A stretch of 64,000 bases of DNA, taken from Georgenia sp. EYE_87 (GTDB taxonomy: Bacteria; Actinomycetota; Actinomycetes; Actinomycetales; Actinomycetaceae). The first letter of the stretch is position 1; every line of letters starts with the position of its first letter. The notes beneath the pieces are model-generated. The model did no database searches. It was given only the letters and a program-made list of their open reading frames with translations, and was not told where the DNA came from. The translations under genes and the position numbers were made by a program. Positions 16,231 to 25,389 of the stretch are shown one piece after another. Where the stretch lies: the NCBI RefSeq assembly GCF_023148685.1, contig NZ_JAHXNL010000009.1:62001-126000 (forward strand), written 5' to 3'.

Positions 16231-18114
16231 TCACACCTCGGCGAGCTGCTCCTGCCGCTCCGAAGAACCCGCGCCGTGCGTCCGGGGACGCGCGAGGACG
16301 GTGCGGAGGACGCGCTCCAGCTCCGCGGCGGTGTCGTCGACGAGCGAGACGGACCGCCACGCGACGTGCATGTCCGGCCGGACGAGCACCACGCCGGTCT
16401 CGTCGACCTCGCTGAGCCGGGCCCAGTCGTCGTAGAGGTCGGTGTGCTCCTGGCCGGGGCCGACGACGTACGCGGCGATGTCGAGGCCCAGGTCGGCGCC
16501 GACGGTCCGGGCGGCGTCCGCCCAGGCCTCGCCGCCGATGCCGGTGAGCACCGTGAACCGCCCCTTGCCGGCCAGGTCGTGCGTCGAGACCTTGTGGCCG
16601 TCCCGACCGAGCCAGGCGTGCGGGAGCCGCGCGCCGGGCCAGGTGGTGGGGTGGTAGTAGAGCTCGGGATCCCGCGTGTACTCCGGCTCCGCGGTGCCGT
16701 CGGGGACGACGGCGGAGGAGTCGTATCGCTGGCCGAGCTCGACGCCGTGGGCGTTGAACTCGTAGTTCTTCAGCTCCATCGCCTCGCGCAGCAGCTCGCG
16801 CTTGCGGGCCCCCTCGGACGTGCGGTCCTTGCGGGAGTCGATGGCGGCCTGCATCTGCTCGGCGTCCTGCGACTCGTCCACGCCCAGAGCCTGGAGGAAG
16901 GAGCCGAACTCCTCGATCGACTGGTTGGCGCGCAGGACGATCTGCCTGCCCACCGGCGCCCGCTCCGCGTGGTAGCTGTCGAGCAGCTCCTCGCCGGCGA
17001 GCCCCTTGAGGACGTGGGCGATCTTCCAGGCCAGGTTGTAGGAGTCGCCGATGGAGGTGTTGGAGCCCAGCCCGTTCGACGGCGGGTGCCGGTGGGCGGC
17101 GTCGCCGGCGATGAAGACGCGGCCCCGGGAGTACTGCGTGGCGTACATCTTGTTGTTGCCCCACAGCGACAGCGACCGGATCGTGACCGGGACGGTGTCG
17201 TCGCCGATGAGTCCGTGGACAATGTCGACGGCCATCTGCTCGTCGAGCTCGGGCGGCGGCTGGTTGATGTCGTAGCCCCAGGTGATGAGCCACTCGTTCC
17301 ACGGCCGGACCATTCGCACGAGGCCGAGGCCGATGCCGCCGATGGTGGCGCCGGGCTGGAGGACCCAGTAGAGCACCGAGGGGCGGTGGGCCACGTACTC
17401 GGACAGGTCCACGTGGCAGACGATGTTCATCGAGCCGGCGACGTCCATCTGTCCCTCGAAGGGCAGCTCGAGGTCCTTGGCCACCTGGGACCGGCCGCCG
17501 TCGGCGGCGATGACGTAGCGGGCGCGGATGTTGTACTCGTGGCCGGAGATCCGGTCACGGACCCGGACGGTGACCCCGGTGTCGTCCTGGGTGAGCGAGA
17601 GGTACTCGGTGTCGAACCGGAACCGGCTCCCGCGCGAGGCGGCGTTGCCCACCAGGATCGGCTCGAACAGCGTCTGCGGCAGGTCGCAGTTCAGCGACGG
17701 ACTCGCCTCGACGTAGTCCGCCTCGCGGCGCGGGTGGGTGCCCCAGGTCCGGATGCGGCCGATCTCGTCGCCGACGAGGGAGGAGCAGAAGACCGTGTCG
17801 CCCATCAGGTGGTGCGGCGTTGCCTGGGCCTGGAGCTGGTCCTCGATGCCCATGTCCCGCATGATCTCGACCGTGCGCTGGTTGGTGATGTGCGCCCGCG
17901 GGGTGTTCGCCGTCCAGCGGTACTTGGTGATCGCGATGTGGTCGACGCCGTAGGTCGAGAGGAACAGCGCCGCGGAGGCCCCGGCCGGTCCCGAGCCGAT
18001 GATCAGGACGTCGGTGTGCAGGTCCTCCGGCTGCTCGTCGTGGATCTCCTGCTGGGCGCCGGCGCTGAGGGCGATGGTCTCCTCCTCGAGCGGGCGGGGA
18101 TCGGTGCTGGTCAT
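16231..18114 (-). CDS. FAD-dependent aromatic hydroxylase (TfdB/resorcinol hydroxylase-like)
   Basis: A protein of 627 residues with GxGxxG (GSGPAG) at residues 40-45 and the second FAD motif GDAAHRHPPSNGLGSNTSIGD typical of group A flavin monooxygenases of the 2,4-dichlorophenol 6-monooxygenase type. A C-terminal thioredoxin-like domain is present. These enzymes use NAD(P)H and oxygen to ortho- or para-hydroxylate phenols. It starts 2 bases after the dioxygenase stop, so the two are coupled. With the hydroxyquinol dioxygenase and maleylacetate reductase, hydroxylation of a resorcinol-like substrate to hydroxyquinol is the likely step. Confidence 0.85.
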   Translation of the reverse strand: MTSTDPRPLEEETIALSAGAQQEIHDEQPEDLHTDVLIIGSGPAGASAALFLSTYGVDHIAITKYRWTANTPRAHITNQRTVEIMRDMGIEDQLQAQATPHHLMGDTVFCSSLVGDEIGRIRTWGTHPRREADYVEASPSLNCDLPQTLFEPILVGNAASRGSRFRFDTEYLSLTQDDTGVTVRVRDRISGHEYNIRARYVIAADGGRSQVAKDLELPFEGQMDVAGSMNIVCHVDLSEYVAHRPSVLYWVLQPGATIGGIGLGLVRMVRPWNEWLITWGYDINQPPPELDEQMAVDIVHGLIGDDTVPVTIRSLSLWGNNKMYATQYSRGRVFIAGDAAHRHPPSNGLGSNTSIGDSYNLAWKIAHVLKGLAGEELLDSYHAERAPVGRQIVLRANQSIEEFGSFLQALGVDESQDAEQMQAAIDSRKDRTSEGARKRELLREAMELKNYEFNAHGVELGQRYDSSAVVPDGTAEPEYTRDPELYYHPTTWPGARLPHAWLGRDGHKVSTHDLAGKGRFTVLTGIGGEAWADAARTVGADLGLDIAAYVVGPGQEHTDLYDDWARLSEVDETGVVLVRPDMHVAWRSVSLVDDTAAELERVLRTVLARPRTHGAGSSERQEQLAEV

Positions 18115-18116
18115 GC

Positions 18117-19043
18117 TCACGCCTCCGTGGTGGTGGTGGTGGCGTCCTCGCGGGGGAGGACGATGTCGAAGGTGGTCTGGCTCCACGTGCCCTCGACCCG
18201 GCGCCCGTCCGGGGTCGGGGTGCCGGGCCCGTGCTGGGTGAAGGTCTTCACCAGGGAGTCCTTGACGCCGAAGACGGCGTCGCTGGCGAGGAGCGGGTCG
18301 CCCTCGACGAAGATGTGGGTGACCAGGCGCCGGTAGCCGGGGGCGGTGACCATGAAGTGCAGGTGCGCCGCCCGCATGGGGGAGCGGCCGGTGGCCTCGA
18401 GCATCTTCCCGACCGGGCCGTCGTGCGGGATGGGGTAGGGCGTCGGGGTCACGCCCCAGAACCGGTAGGACCCGTCCTCGCCGGTGAACAGGTGCGCCCG
18501 GCCGGCGGTGCGGCCGTCGGTGTACTGGACGTCGTAGAAGCCGTCGTCGTCGGCCTCCCACACCTCGATCCGGGCGCCGGGGATCGGGCTGCCCTCGGTG
18601 TCGCGCACCGTACCGCTGACCCAGCAGGGCTCCCCGGCCGCACCCTGGGCGATGTCGCCGCCCAGCTCGACCCGTGGGGCGTCGTCGACGAAGAACGGCC
18701 CGAAGACGGTTGCCTCCGTCACGTCCCCCTCGGCCGGCTGGTTGACGCAGATCGTCTCCATGGAGATGCCCAGGACGTCGGAGAGCAGGATGAACTCCTG
18801 CCGGGTGTCGGTGGTGATGTCCCCGCACGCGCGCAGGAACTCGATCGCCGCCTCCCACTCCGCCTCGGTCAGCCGCACCTCGCGGATCAGCTCGTGGGCG
18901 TGGCGGGCCACCGCCTGGAGCACCTCCTTGAGCCGCTGGTCCGGGGAGCTCTCGAAGCTCGCCTCCACCTGCTCGGTGACGAGGCGCTCGCGGGCCTCCT
19001 GCTCGGACCCCCTCGGCGGGGCCGGCACGATCGTGATGGTCAC
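18117..19043 (-). CDS. intradiol dioxygenase, probable hydroxyquinol 1,2-dioxygenase
   Basis: A protein of 308 residues. Residues 25-100 are the catechol-dioxygenase N-terminal helical domain; the rest is the beta-sandwich. The four expected Fe(III) ligands are Tyr170, Tyr203, His227 and His229, each exactly six higher than in the known hydroxyquinol enzyme (164, 197, 221, 223). [13 protein letters not shown] favours hydroxyquinol over catechol. It opens the ring between two hydroxyls to give maleylacetate, the substrate of the next gene's product. Same operon as the hydroxylase. Confidence 0.9.
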   Translation of the reverse strand: MTITIVPAPPRGSEQEARERLVTEQVEASFESSPDQRLKEVLQAVARHAHELIREVRLTEAEWEAAIEFLRACGDITTDTRQEFILLSDVLGISMETICVNQPAEGDVTEATVFGPFFVDDAPRVELGGDIAQGAAGEPCWVSGTVRDTEGSPIPGARIEVWEADDDGFYDVQYTDGRTAGRAHLFTGEDGSYRFWGVTPTPYPIPHDGPVGKMLEATGRSPMRAAHLHFMVTAPGYRRLVTHIFVEGDPLLASDAVFGVKDSLVKTFTQHGPGTPTPDGRRVEGTWSQTTFDIVLPREDATTTTTEA

Positions 19044-19159
19044 GGGTTCTCCTTTCGTGGCGACGTCGGCGTCGCCATCTCTCCCCGGCCCCGGTCCTGG
19101 GTGGTTGGTGGTTGCCGCGGGGTCAGGGGTGGGTGGTGCGGGTCAGGGGTGGTGCCGGG

Positions 19160-20263
19160 TCAGGACAGCGGGACCTCCACCGCGTCGGCACCGGCCTGGG
19201 CCCGGCCGATGAGCTCGGCCAGCTGGGTCTCGGTGACGGGCCGCGGGTTGGACGGCGGGACCTTCTCCAGCGTCCGGCGCGCGGCCTCGTTCACCTGGTC
19301 GGCGCGCAGGCCGAGCTCACCCAGGCTGCGCGGAGCGCCCAGGGTGGCGTAGAGCGCGAGGAGCGCGGCCAGCGCATCCCCGCCGTCGCCGAAGCCTGCC
19401 CCGGCCAGCGCACCGGCGACGCGGTCCGCGGCCTCCGGGGCGGCCGGGGCGTTGAACCCGAGCACGTGGGGCAGGACGACGGCGTGCATGGCCGCGTGCT
19501 CGAGGTTGTACGCCCCGCCCAGGACGTGGCAGATCTTGTGGTGGATGCCCGAGCCGGCGGCGGCGAACGCGGCCGCGGCGAGATAGGTGCCGGACTGGCA
19601 GCGTTCCCGCGCCGTCAGGTCGGCCCCGTCGGCGAGCACCGCGGTCAGCCCCTGCGCGAGCAGCCGGAGGCCCTCGACGGCGAAGGCCGTCGAGGCCGGG
19701 CTGGCGGACGGTCCCCACAGCGAGTCCACGCAGTGCGCCACCGCGTTCAGCCCGGAGCTCACGGTGAGGTGCGGAGGAAGGGAGGTGGTCAGCTCGGGGT
19801 CGTAGAGCACCACGCGGGGCAGCACGACGGCGTCCGCACCGTTGGTCTTGCGCCCGGCCTCCGTCAGCCCCCAGACGTCGGTGGCCTCCGAGCCTGCGTA
19901 GGTCGTCGGGACGGCAACGATCGGCAGGCCCTGCGTGAGGGCGACGGCCTTGGCGGTGCCGGTGGTCGACCCGCCGCCGACGCTCACCAGCACCTCCGCG
20001 CCGGACGACCGTGCCAGCTCGCGGGCGGCCTCGGCCGCCTCCACCGGCACGTGCGGACGCACCCCACTGAACGTCGCGACCACGTCGAGCTTCTCGGTCA
20101 ACAGCTCGGCGACGGCGAGCTCGGCCTCGCCCGCGACGAGCATGACGCGCGAGACTCCGAGCCCGGTCAGCTCCTCGGGCAGCGCGCGGGCGGCGCCGCG
20201 CCCGCTCACGACCCGCTGCGGACGGGTCTCGTACACCGTCACGTCCGTCGATGTCTCGATCAC
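19160..20263 (-). CDS. maleylacetate reductase (iron-alcohol dehydrogenase superfamily)
   Basis: A protein of 367 residues starting at GTG 20263 behind AAGGAG. The nucleotide-site SVGGGSTTGTAKAVA, AVPTTYAGSEAT and the histidines in GSGIHHKICHVLGG fit maleylacetate reductases, which reduce maleylacetate to 3-oxoadipate with NAD(P)H. It is first in the leftward operon and divergent from a LysR gene. The 116-base gap to the dioxygenase may allow a second promoter. Confidence 0.9.
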   Translation of the reverse strand: MIETSTDVTVYETRPQRVVSGRGAARALPEELTGLGVSRVMLVAGEAELAVAELLTEKLDVVATFSGVRPHVPVEAAEAARELARSSGAEVLVSVGGGSTTGTAKAVALTQGLPIVAVPTTYAGSEATDVWGLTEAGRKTNGADAVVLPRVVLYDPELTTSLPPHLTVSSGLNAVAHCVDSLWGPSASPASTAFAVEGLRLLAQGLTAVLADGADLTARERCQSGTYLAAAAFAAAGSGIHHKICHVLGGAYNLEHAAMHAVVLPHVLGFNAPAAPEAADRVAGALAGAGFGDGGDALAALLALYATLGAPRSLGELGLRADQVNEAARRTLEKVPPSNPRPVTETQLAELIGRAQAGADAVEVPLS

Positions 20264-20339
20264 GTCAGCTCCTTCGCCGTGCGCCGGGTCCACGTCGACC
20301 GCCGCCCTGTCTGCCCCGCCAGCCTGGCCCGCGCCGAGA

Positions 20340-20388
20340 CATACGTCCAGTTCCCACTTCATTGCCCTGCCATATGCTCCGCGTATGG
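20340..20388. promoter_or_regulatory. LysR-type operator region and leaderless promoter
   Basis: In the divergent gap, CATACG (20340-20345) mirrors CGTATG (20382-20387), and CCATA (20370-20374) pairs with TATGG (20384-20388). TATGCT at 20373-20378 is a -10-like box 6 bases before the LysR ATG at 20385, so the message is probably leaderless and the palindrome overlaps -10 and the start. This fits autorepression by a LysR protein that also activates the catabolic operon. Confidence 0.5.
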
Positions 20389-21377
20389 AACTACGGCAGC
20401 TCCAGTACTTCGTCACCGTCGTCGACGAACGGTCGGTGTCCCAGGCCGCCGTTCGGCTGCACATGACGCAGCCGCCGCTCTCGACCTCGATGCGCCAGCT
20501 CGAGAAGGAGATCGGCGTGCCCCTGCTCCGGCGGCACGCGCGCGGCGTGGAACCCACGGACGCCGGCCTGTTCCTCGCGGAGGAGGCGCGGCGGCTCCTC
20601 AGGCACCTCGACGACGTCCAGGTGCGGGCCCGCGCGGTGGGTGCCGGCCGGCTCGGCCGCCTCGGGATCGCCACGGTCACCGCCGGCTCGTGGCACCTGC
20701 TGCCCTCGATCCTCAGGGCCTTCCACCGCCGCGCGCCGGACGTCGACCTCGACGTCGAGGACGTGCTCCCCGACGAGGTCGTCGAGCGGGTGCGCGACCG
20801 GCGCGCGGGCGTGGGGCTGGTGTACTGCGCCGACACGCAGACGCTGGCCCGGTCGGCGGCCGCCGGCCTGGAGACCGCCGTCGCCCGGCGAGAGCCGTTG
20901 GTCGCCGTCGTGCCGCGGGACCACCCCGCCGCCAGCGCGAGCGTCATCGACCTGCGCGACCTCGCCGACGAGCCCTGGATCGTCCCCTCGGCCCGTGCCT
21001 CGTTCGCGGGGCTGCCGGAGATCCTCCGCCGGGCATGGCAGGAGGCCGGGGTTGCCCCGCGTCACCAACGCTCCAGCGCCACCCCGACGACGGCGCTCGC
21101 CCTCGTCGTCGGCGGTCAGGGCGTGACCGTCCTGCCGAGCTCGGTCAACGCGGTCGCCGGGCCCGAGGTGCGCGTGGCCCCGCTGCAGCAGCCGGTCCCG
21201 CCGCTCGAGGCGGCGGTCGTCTGGCCGGCGGGGGCGCCGTCGCCGGTGCTCTCCGCGTTCCTCGCCGCCGCACTGGCGACGCCGGAGCCGGACCAGCTCG
21301 GTCAGGGCCTGGTGCGACGCCGGGCCGGCCTCGACGACGAGCCCGGTCCCGACGTGCCGCCCTGGCGGACGGGGTGA
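20385..21377 (+). CDS. LysR-family transcriptional regulator of the hydroxyquinol operon
   Basis: A protein of 330 residues. The N-terminal winged helix (MELRQLQYFVTVVDERSVSQAAVRLHM-type, residues 1-60) is canonical, followed by the periplasmic-binding-like effector domain (about 90-300); the C-terminal tail of about 35 residues is longer than usual. It is divergent from the maleylacetate reductase operon, the standard arrangement for a LysR activator sensing a pathway metabolite. Confidence 0.92.
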   Translation: MELRQLQYFVTVVDERSVSQAAVRLHMTQPPLSTSMRQLEKEIGVPLLRRHARGVEPTDAGLFLAEEARRLLRHLDDVQVRARAVGAGRLGRLGIATVTAGSWHLLPSILRAFHRRAPDVDLDVEDVLPDEVVERVRDRRAGVGLVYCADTQTLARSAAAGLETAVARREPLVAVVPRDHPAASASVIDLRDLADEPWIVPSARASFAGLPEILRRAWQEAGVAPRHQRSSATPTTALALVVGGQGVTVLPSSVNAVAGPEVRVAPLQQPVPPLEAAVVWPAGAPSPVLSAFLAAALATPEPDQLGQGLVRRRAGLDDEPGPDVPPWRTG

Positions 21378-21431
21378 GGGACGGGAGCAACCACGGAGCG
21401 GGTGTCCCCGATCCGTCAGCCGCCGCTGTTC

Positions 21432-22238
21432 TCAGACCTCCAGCCCGGCCGCACTGATCTCGAGGTCCATGTCCGCCTGAGCCTCCCTGGCCATGGCGAG
21501 CGTCGTCGGGTCGTCGAGCACCGCGGACCGCGAGGACGGCACGAGCACGGCGAAGGCGGCCAGGGGGCCGCCTCCGGCGTCGTGGAGCGCCATGCCGAGC
21601 ACGTGCACGCCGGGCTCGGTCTCCTCGTGGTTGAGGGCGTACCCCCGCTGGCGCGTCTCCTCCAGCGTGCGCGTCAGCCGCCCGAACTCGGCATCGCCGA
21701 GGTACGTGCCGGCGAACCGCGCCGACTGGCTGCGGAAGAGCCGTTCGAGGAACGCGGGGTCGAGATCGGCGAGGATCGCCTTGCCGCCCGCGGCGAGCCG
21801 GGCGTCCTGCACCAGGCCCGTCCGGTCGCCGACCCGCAGCAGCTGGCCGCCCTCCACGGTCATCAGCACCCGGACCCGCGTGCCGGTGCGGAACATCAGG
21901 CTGACCGTCTCGTCCAGCCTGGCGGCCAGCAGGTCGAGGTGCGGGCCGAGCAGCTGCTTGAGGCGCCGCGTCCACGGGAAGGGGGAGGGGGCCGCGCCCA
22001 TCGACGGGCCGGGGACGTACGCGCGGGACTCGTCCTGGATGGCGAAGTCCCGGTACACCAGCATGGCCAGCAGCCGGTGCGCCGTCGAGGGTGAGACGTC
22101 CAGCTCGCGGGCGATGTCCGACAGCCGCGCCCCGCCGGTGTCCCGGAGGATCTGGATGATCCGCAGCGCGTGGTCGACGGAGCTCAGCGCGTACCGCGGC
22201 CGCTCGTAGACCTGCTTCTTCTCGGTGGGCACGGACAC
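21432..22238 (-). CDS. IclR-family transcriptional regulator
   Basis: A protein of 268 residues from GTG 22238 (a second GTG lies at 22232), with an AGGAAGG ribosome site upstream. The helix-turn-helix (SSVDHALRIIQILRDTGGARLSDIARELDVS) occupies about 15-75 and the IclR effector domain about 95-255. IclR proteins commonly regulate aromatic catabolism. It lies 117 bases after the MHS transporter in the same direction and likely controls it and the adjacent flavoprotein operon. Confidence 0.9.
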   Translation of the reverse strand: MSVPTEKKQVYERPRYALSSVDHALRIIQILRDTGGARLSDIARELDVSPSTAHRLLAMLVYRDFAIQDESRAYVPGPSMGAAPSPFPWTRRLKQLLGPHLDLLAARLDETVSLMFRTGTRVRVLMTVEGGQLLRVGDRTGLVQDARLAAGGKAILADLDPAFLERLFRSQSARFAGTYLGDAEFGRLTRTLEETRQRGYALNHEETEPGVHVLGMALHDAGGGPLAAFAVLVPSSRSAVLDDPTTLAMAREAQADMDLEISAAGLEV

Positions 22239-22355
22239 AGGGAACCGCCTTCCTGTCCGCGGGGCCAAGTCGGCCCCGTGGTGGTCATGTCCTGGCAGCC
22301 GTGCGAGGCCCCCGCGCACGGGTGTGCGTGGAGGCCTCGCAGGCGGGGCGGACGG

Positions 22356-23687
22356 TCAGCCGATCTCGTTCAGCTCGGCCCGGTGGTTCTCGCGGACCCA
22401 CCGGACGAACACCAGCGAGAGGAGCAGGACGCCGACGTTGACGGCGGCGATCGCCCAGAAGTTGCCGGTGCTGGCGAGCGCGGCGGCGATCATCGGCGCC
22501 GGCGCGGAGAACAGGAGCTGGGAGAAGGACAGCGAGAGCGCCGACCCCGAGAAGCGCATGTTCGTCGGGAACTCCTCCGCGTACAACGCGGGCTGCGAGC
22601 CGAACTCGAACTGCACGCCGCTGATGGCGACCGCCACGGTGGCGGTGACGAGGAGGACGTTGCCGGTGGCCGCCGCCGGGAAGAAGCAGACCACGGCGAG
22701 AATCTGGGCGAAGATCGCGGTCACGAGCACCGGCCGGCGGCCGATGCGGTCGCTCACGCGACCGCCGAGCAGACCGAAGAGCACCGAGACGCCGTTGGCG
22801 ACCAGCACGATGACGAAAGCCTGCGACTGGGCGAAGCCGGCGCTGGTGGTGAGGTAGTTCAGGCCGTAGACGGCCATCGTGTAGAACGTGACGTTCGAGC
22901 CGGCGCGCACCAGCATGAGCTTGGCGATGGTCCCCGGCCGGGACCTGAGCACCTGGAGACCGCTGACGGACTTCGTCGAGACTGCCTTGTGCTCGACGAA
23001 GACCGGGGTCTCCTCGAGCCGGAGCCGGATGAAGATTCCGACGAGGACGAGGAGGATGCTCATCAGGAAGGGCACCCGCCAGCCCCAGGACATGAAGGCC
23101 GTCTCGCTCAGCGAGCTGCTCAGGACGACCAGCGTGACGTTGGCGAGGACCTGGCTCAGCGGCGAGCCGATGTTGATGAACGCCCCGAGGAACCCGCGCT
23201 GGTTGGCGTTGGCGTGCTCCAGGATCATCAGCTGGGCGCCGGTGGCCTCGCCCCCGAGCGAGAACCCCTGCAGGAACCGCAGCGCGACCAGCACGGCGGC
23301 GATCGTGACGCCCTGGTTGGCCGGCAGCGCGCCGATCGCCAGCGAGCTGACGCCCATGAGGATGAACGTGCCGAGCAGCACGGGCCGACGGCCGTACTTG
23401 TCGCCGAGGTGACCGCAGACGACGGCGCCGAGGGGGCGTGCGAAGAACCCGACGCCGAAGGTGGCGAAGGAGGCGATGAGCCCGCCGGCGGCCCCGAGGT
23501 CGGAGAAGAAGAGCGCGGGGAAGATCGTTGCCGACAGTGCGCCGTACACGGCGAAGTCGAACCATTCGAGCGCCGAGCCGATGGCGCCGCTGACCACGGC
23601 GGTCCTCTTCTGCGTGCTCCGGCCGGGCGTCCTCGCGTCGTTGCGGTCCTGCGGCGGAGCGGCGACTGCCAGTGTCTCCTGCGTCAT
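22356..23687 (-). CDS. MFS transporter, metabolite:H+ symporter (shikimate/KgtP-like) family
   Basis: A protein of 443 residues with about 12 membrane helices. The MHS signature SALEWFDFAVYG near residue 40 and the loop motif GHLGDKYGRRPVLLG, repeated as GGRVSDRIGRRPVLV in the second half, are clear. Such proteins import organic acids with protons. The ATG at 23687 has GGAAGG upstream. Between two aromatic-catabolism operons, it probably takes up an aromatic or alicyclic acid. Confidence 0.88.
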   Translation of the reverse strand: MTQETLAVAAPPQDRNDARTPGRSTQKRTAVVSGAIGSALEWFDFAVYGALSATIFPALFFSDLGAAGGLIASFATFGVGFFARPLGAVVCGHLGDKYGRRPVLLGTFILMGVSSLAIGALPANQGVTIAAVLVALRFLQGFSLGGEATGAQLMILEHANANQRGFLGAFINIGSPLSQVLANVTLVVLSSSLSETAFMSWGWRVPFLMSILLVLVGIFIRLRLEETPVFVEHKAVSTKSVSGLQVLRSRPGTIAKLMLVRAGSNVTFYTMAVYGLNYLTTSAGFAQSQAFVIVLVANGVSVLFGLLGGRVSDRIGRRPVLVTAIFAQILAVVCFFPAAATGNVLLVTATVAVAISGVQFEFGSQPALYAEEFPTNMRFSGSALSLSFSQLLFSAPAPMIAAALASTGNFWAIAAVNVGVLLLSLVFVRWVRENHRAELNEIG

Positions 23688-23979
23688 GTTCCGGGCCTTC
23701 CGTGTTGTGGGCCGCGGCGGGCCCAATCTCGCCTTCGAGCGGGGCCGAACGTAACCGGGACCAAGGTCCTCGTCAACGCGGTGTTCTGCTATCTGGAAAC
23801 GACGAACCACTTCGTTCGTGAGATGGCCCCGTATCTTGAGGGGGCCCTCGGTTCCGTACTCAGGTCTGGGACACTCCGCTTTCTGTCATGTGGAAAGCCG
23901 TGTGCGCCTCGGCGCGCTGCCCGCTTATGTTGTGGCGCCGCAGGGATGCGGAGCCGCAGACACAGCGAGGAGGCGTGGG
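23688..23979. promoter_or_regulatory. divergent regulatory region between MHS transporter and flavoprotein operon
   Basis: This 292-base gap must hold promoters for both directions. AACGA (23798-23802) and TCGTT (23812-23816) form an inverted repeat in a locally A/T-richer stretch and could be an IclR site. No confident -35/-10 pair was found. Confidence 0.35.
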
Positions 23980-25389
23980 ATGGCTCTGGTGGATGATTCG
24001 TCGTGGGACGTGGTCGTGCTGGGCGGTGGCCTGGCGGGACTGCGCGCGGCGTCCGTCGCCGCCGCGGCCGGCGCGAGCGTCCTGCTGCTGGAGAAGCTGG
24101 ACCGGCTCGGCGGGTCGTCGGCGCTCTCGGCAGGCATGTTCTGGACCGCACCGGACCTGGCCGCCTACCGGCAGCGCGTCCCGCACGGCGACGTCGAGCT
24201 CGCCGCCCGGCTGATCGCGCAGTACGAGGGCGACCTGGCCGCGATCCGCGAGAGCGGGGTCCACGTCGACGCAGAGCCGACGCTCGGCGTGATGGGCGAC
24301 TTCGGCCGCGGCTACTCCTTCGACGTCCGGTCCTATCTCGACGTCCTGACGGCACGGCTGTACGCGTGCGGCGGCACGGTGCGCACCGGCGTCAGCACGC
24401 TCGAGATCGAGCGCACAGGCGGGCACCGGTTCCTGGTCCGGACCGAGACGGCGGCCGGCCCGGCGGAGATCCGCGCATCCGCCGTCGTCCTCGCCACGGG
24501 TGGCTTCCAGGCCTCGCCGGAGCTCCGCGCCGCACACATGCCGGCGGTCGGCGCGGACATCGCCCTGCGCTCGAACCGCGGCAGCGAGGGCGACGGGCTG
24601 AGGCTCGCGTCGTCCCTGGGCGCCGGGCTGGCCGGGGACCTCGGCACGTTCTACGGGCACCTCGTCCCGCACCCCGTCGCGGGCTTCACCCCCGAGAAGT
24701 ACATGGTGTTCTCGCAGTACTACTCCAGCCACGGCATCCTCGTCGCGGCCGACGGCCGACGTTTCGCCGACGAGTCACGCGGCGACGAGATCCTCAACCA
24801 GGACCTCGCCGAGGTCGACGGCATGACCGCGTTCCTCCTCTTCGACGAGGAGGTGCGCTCGACCTACGGCGTCGCGGAGCCCTTCGCCAACTTCGGGCGG
24901 GTCGACCGGTTCGAGTTCGCGGTGGCCGGGGGAGCCCGGCACGCGACGGCGGACACCCTCGACGAGCTCGTGCGGCGGCTCGGCGCTCTGGGCGTCGACG
25001 CGGACCAGCTGACGCGGACGCTCGCGGGCGACGTCGAGCCCTCGCACCTGGCCCGGCGGGTCTCCCGTGCCGCCCCTCCCACCACGCGGCAGCTGGCGAA
25101 GCTGCGGCGGGGCCCGTTCCACGCGCTCGAGGTCCAGCCCGCGATCACCTTCACCCTCGGCGGCATCGCCGTCGACGCCGACCTCTCGGTGCGGGGTCAG
25201 GCGGGGGAGCGGATCGACGGGCTCTACGCCGTCGGGGCCGACATCGGTGGGTTCAACAACTACGGCTACGCCGGCGGCCTCGCGCCCGCCCACCTCACCG
25301 GCAGCATCGCCGGCCGGGCGGCGGCGCGGCGGACCCTCGGCGCGCCAGCGGTCGCCCTGGCCGGGGCCCGCGAGGGGGAAGCATGCTGA
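23980..25389 (+). CDS. FAD-dependent dehydrogenase (ketosteroid dehydrogenase/fumarate reductase-like)
   Basis: A protein of 469 residues with the ATG at 23980 after a GAGGAGG ribosome site. GGGLAGLRAA (about 16-25) and EKLDRLGGSSALSAGMFW form the FAD site; the C-terminal GADIGGFNNYGYAGGLAPA completes it. Second enzyme of this type in the catabolic region. It is somewhat short for KstD. Its end overlaps the start of the EthD-type gene, so both are coupled and probably act in the same pathway step. Confidence 0.82.
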   Translation: MALVDDSSWDVVVLGGGLAGLRAASVAAAAGASVLLLEKLDRLGGSSALSAGMFWTAPDLAAYRQRVPHGDVELAARLIAQYEGDLAAIRESGVHVDAEPTLGVMGDFGRGYSFDVRSYLDVLTARLYACGGTVRTGVSTLEIERTGGHRFLVRTETAAGPAEIRASAVVLATGGFQASPELRAAHMPAVGADIALRSNRGSEGDGLRLASSLGAGLAGDLGTFYGHLVPHPVAGFTPEKYMVFSQYYSSHGILVAADGRRFADESRGDEILNQDLAEVDGMTAFLLFDEEVRSTYGVAEPFANFGRVDRFEFAVAGGARHATADTLDELVRRLGALGVDADQLTRTLAGDVEPSHLARRVSRAAPPTTRQLAKLRRGPFHALEVQPAITFTLGGIAVDADLSVRGQAGERIDGLYAVGADIGGFNNYGYAGGLAPAHLTGSIAGRAAARRTLGAPAVALAGAREGEAC

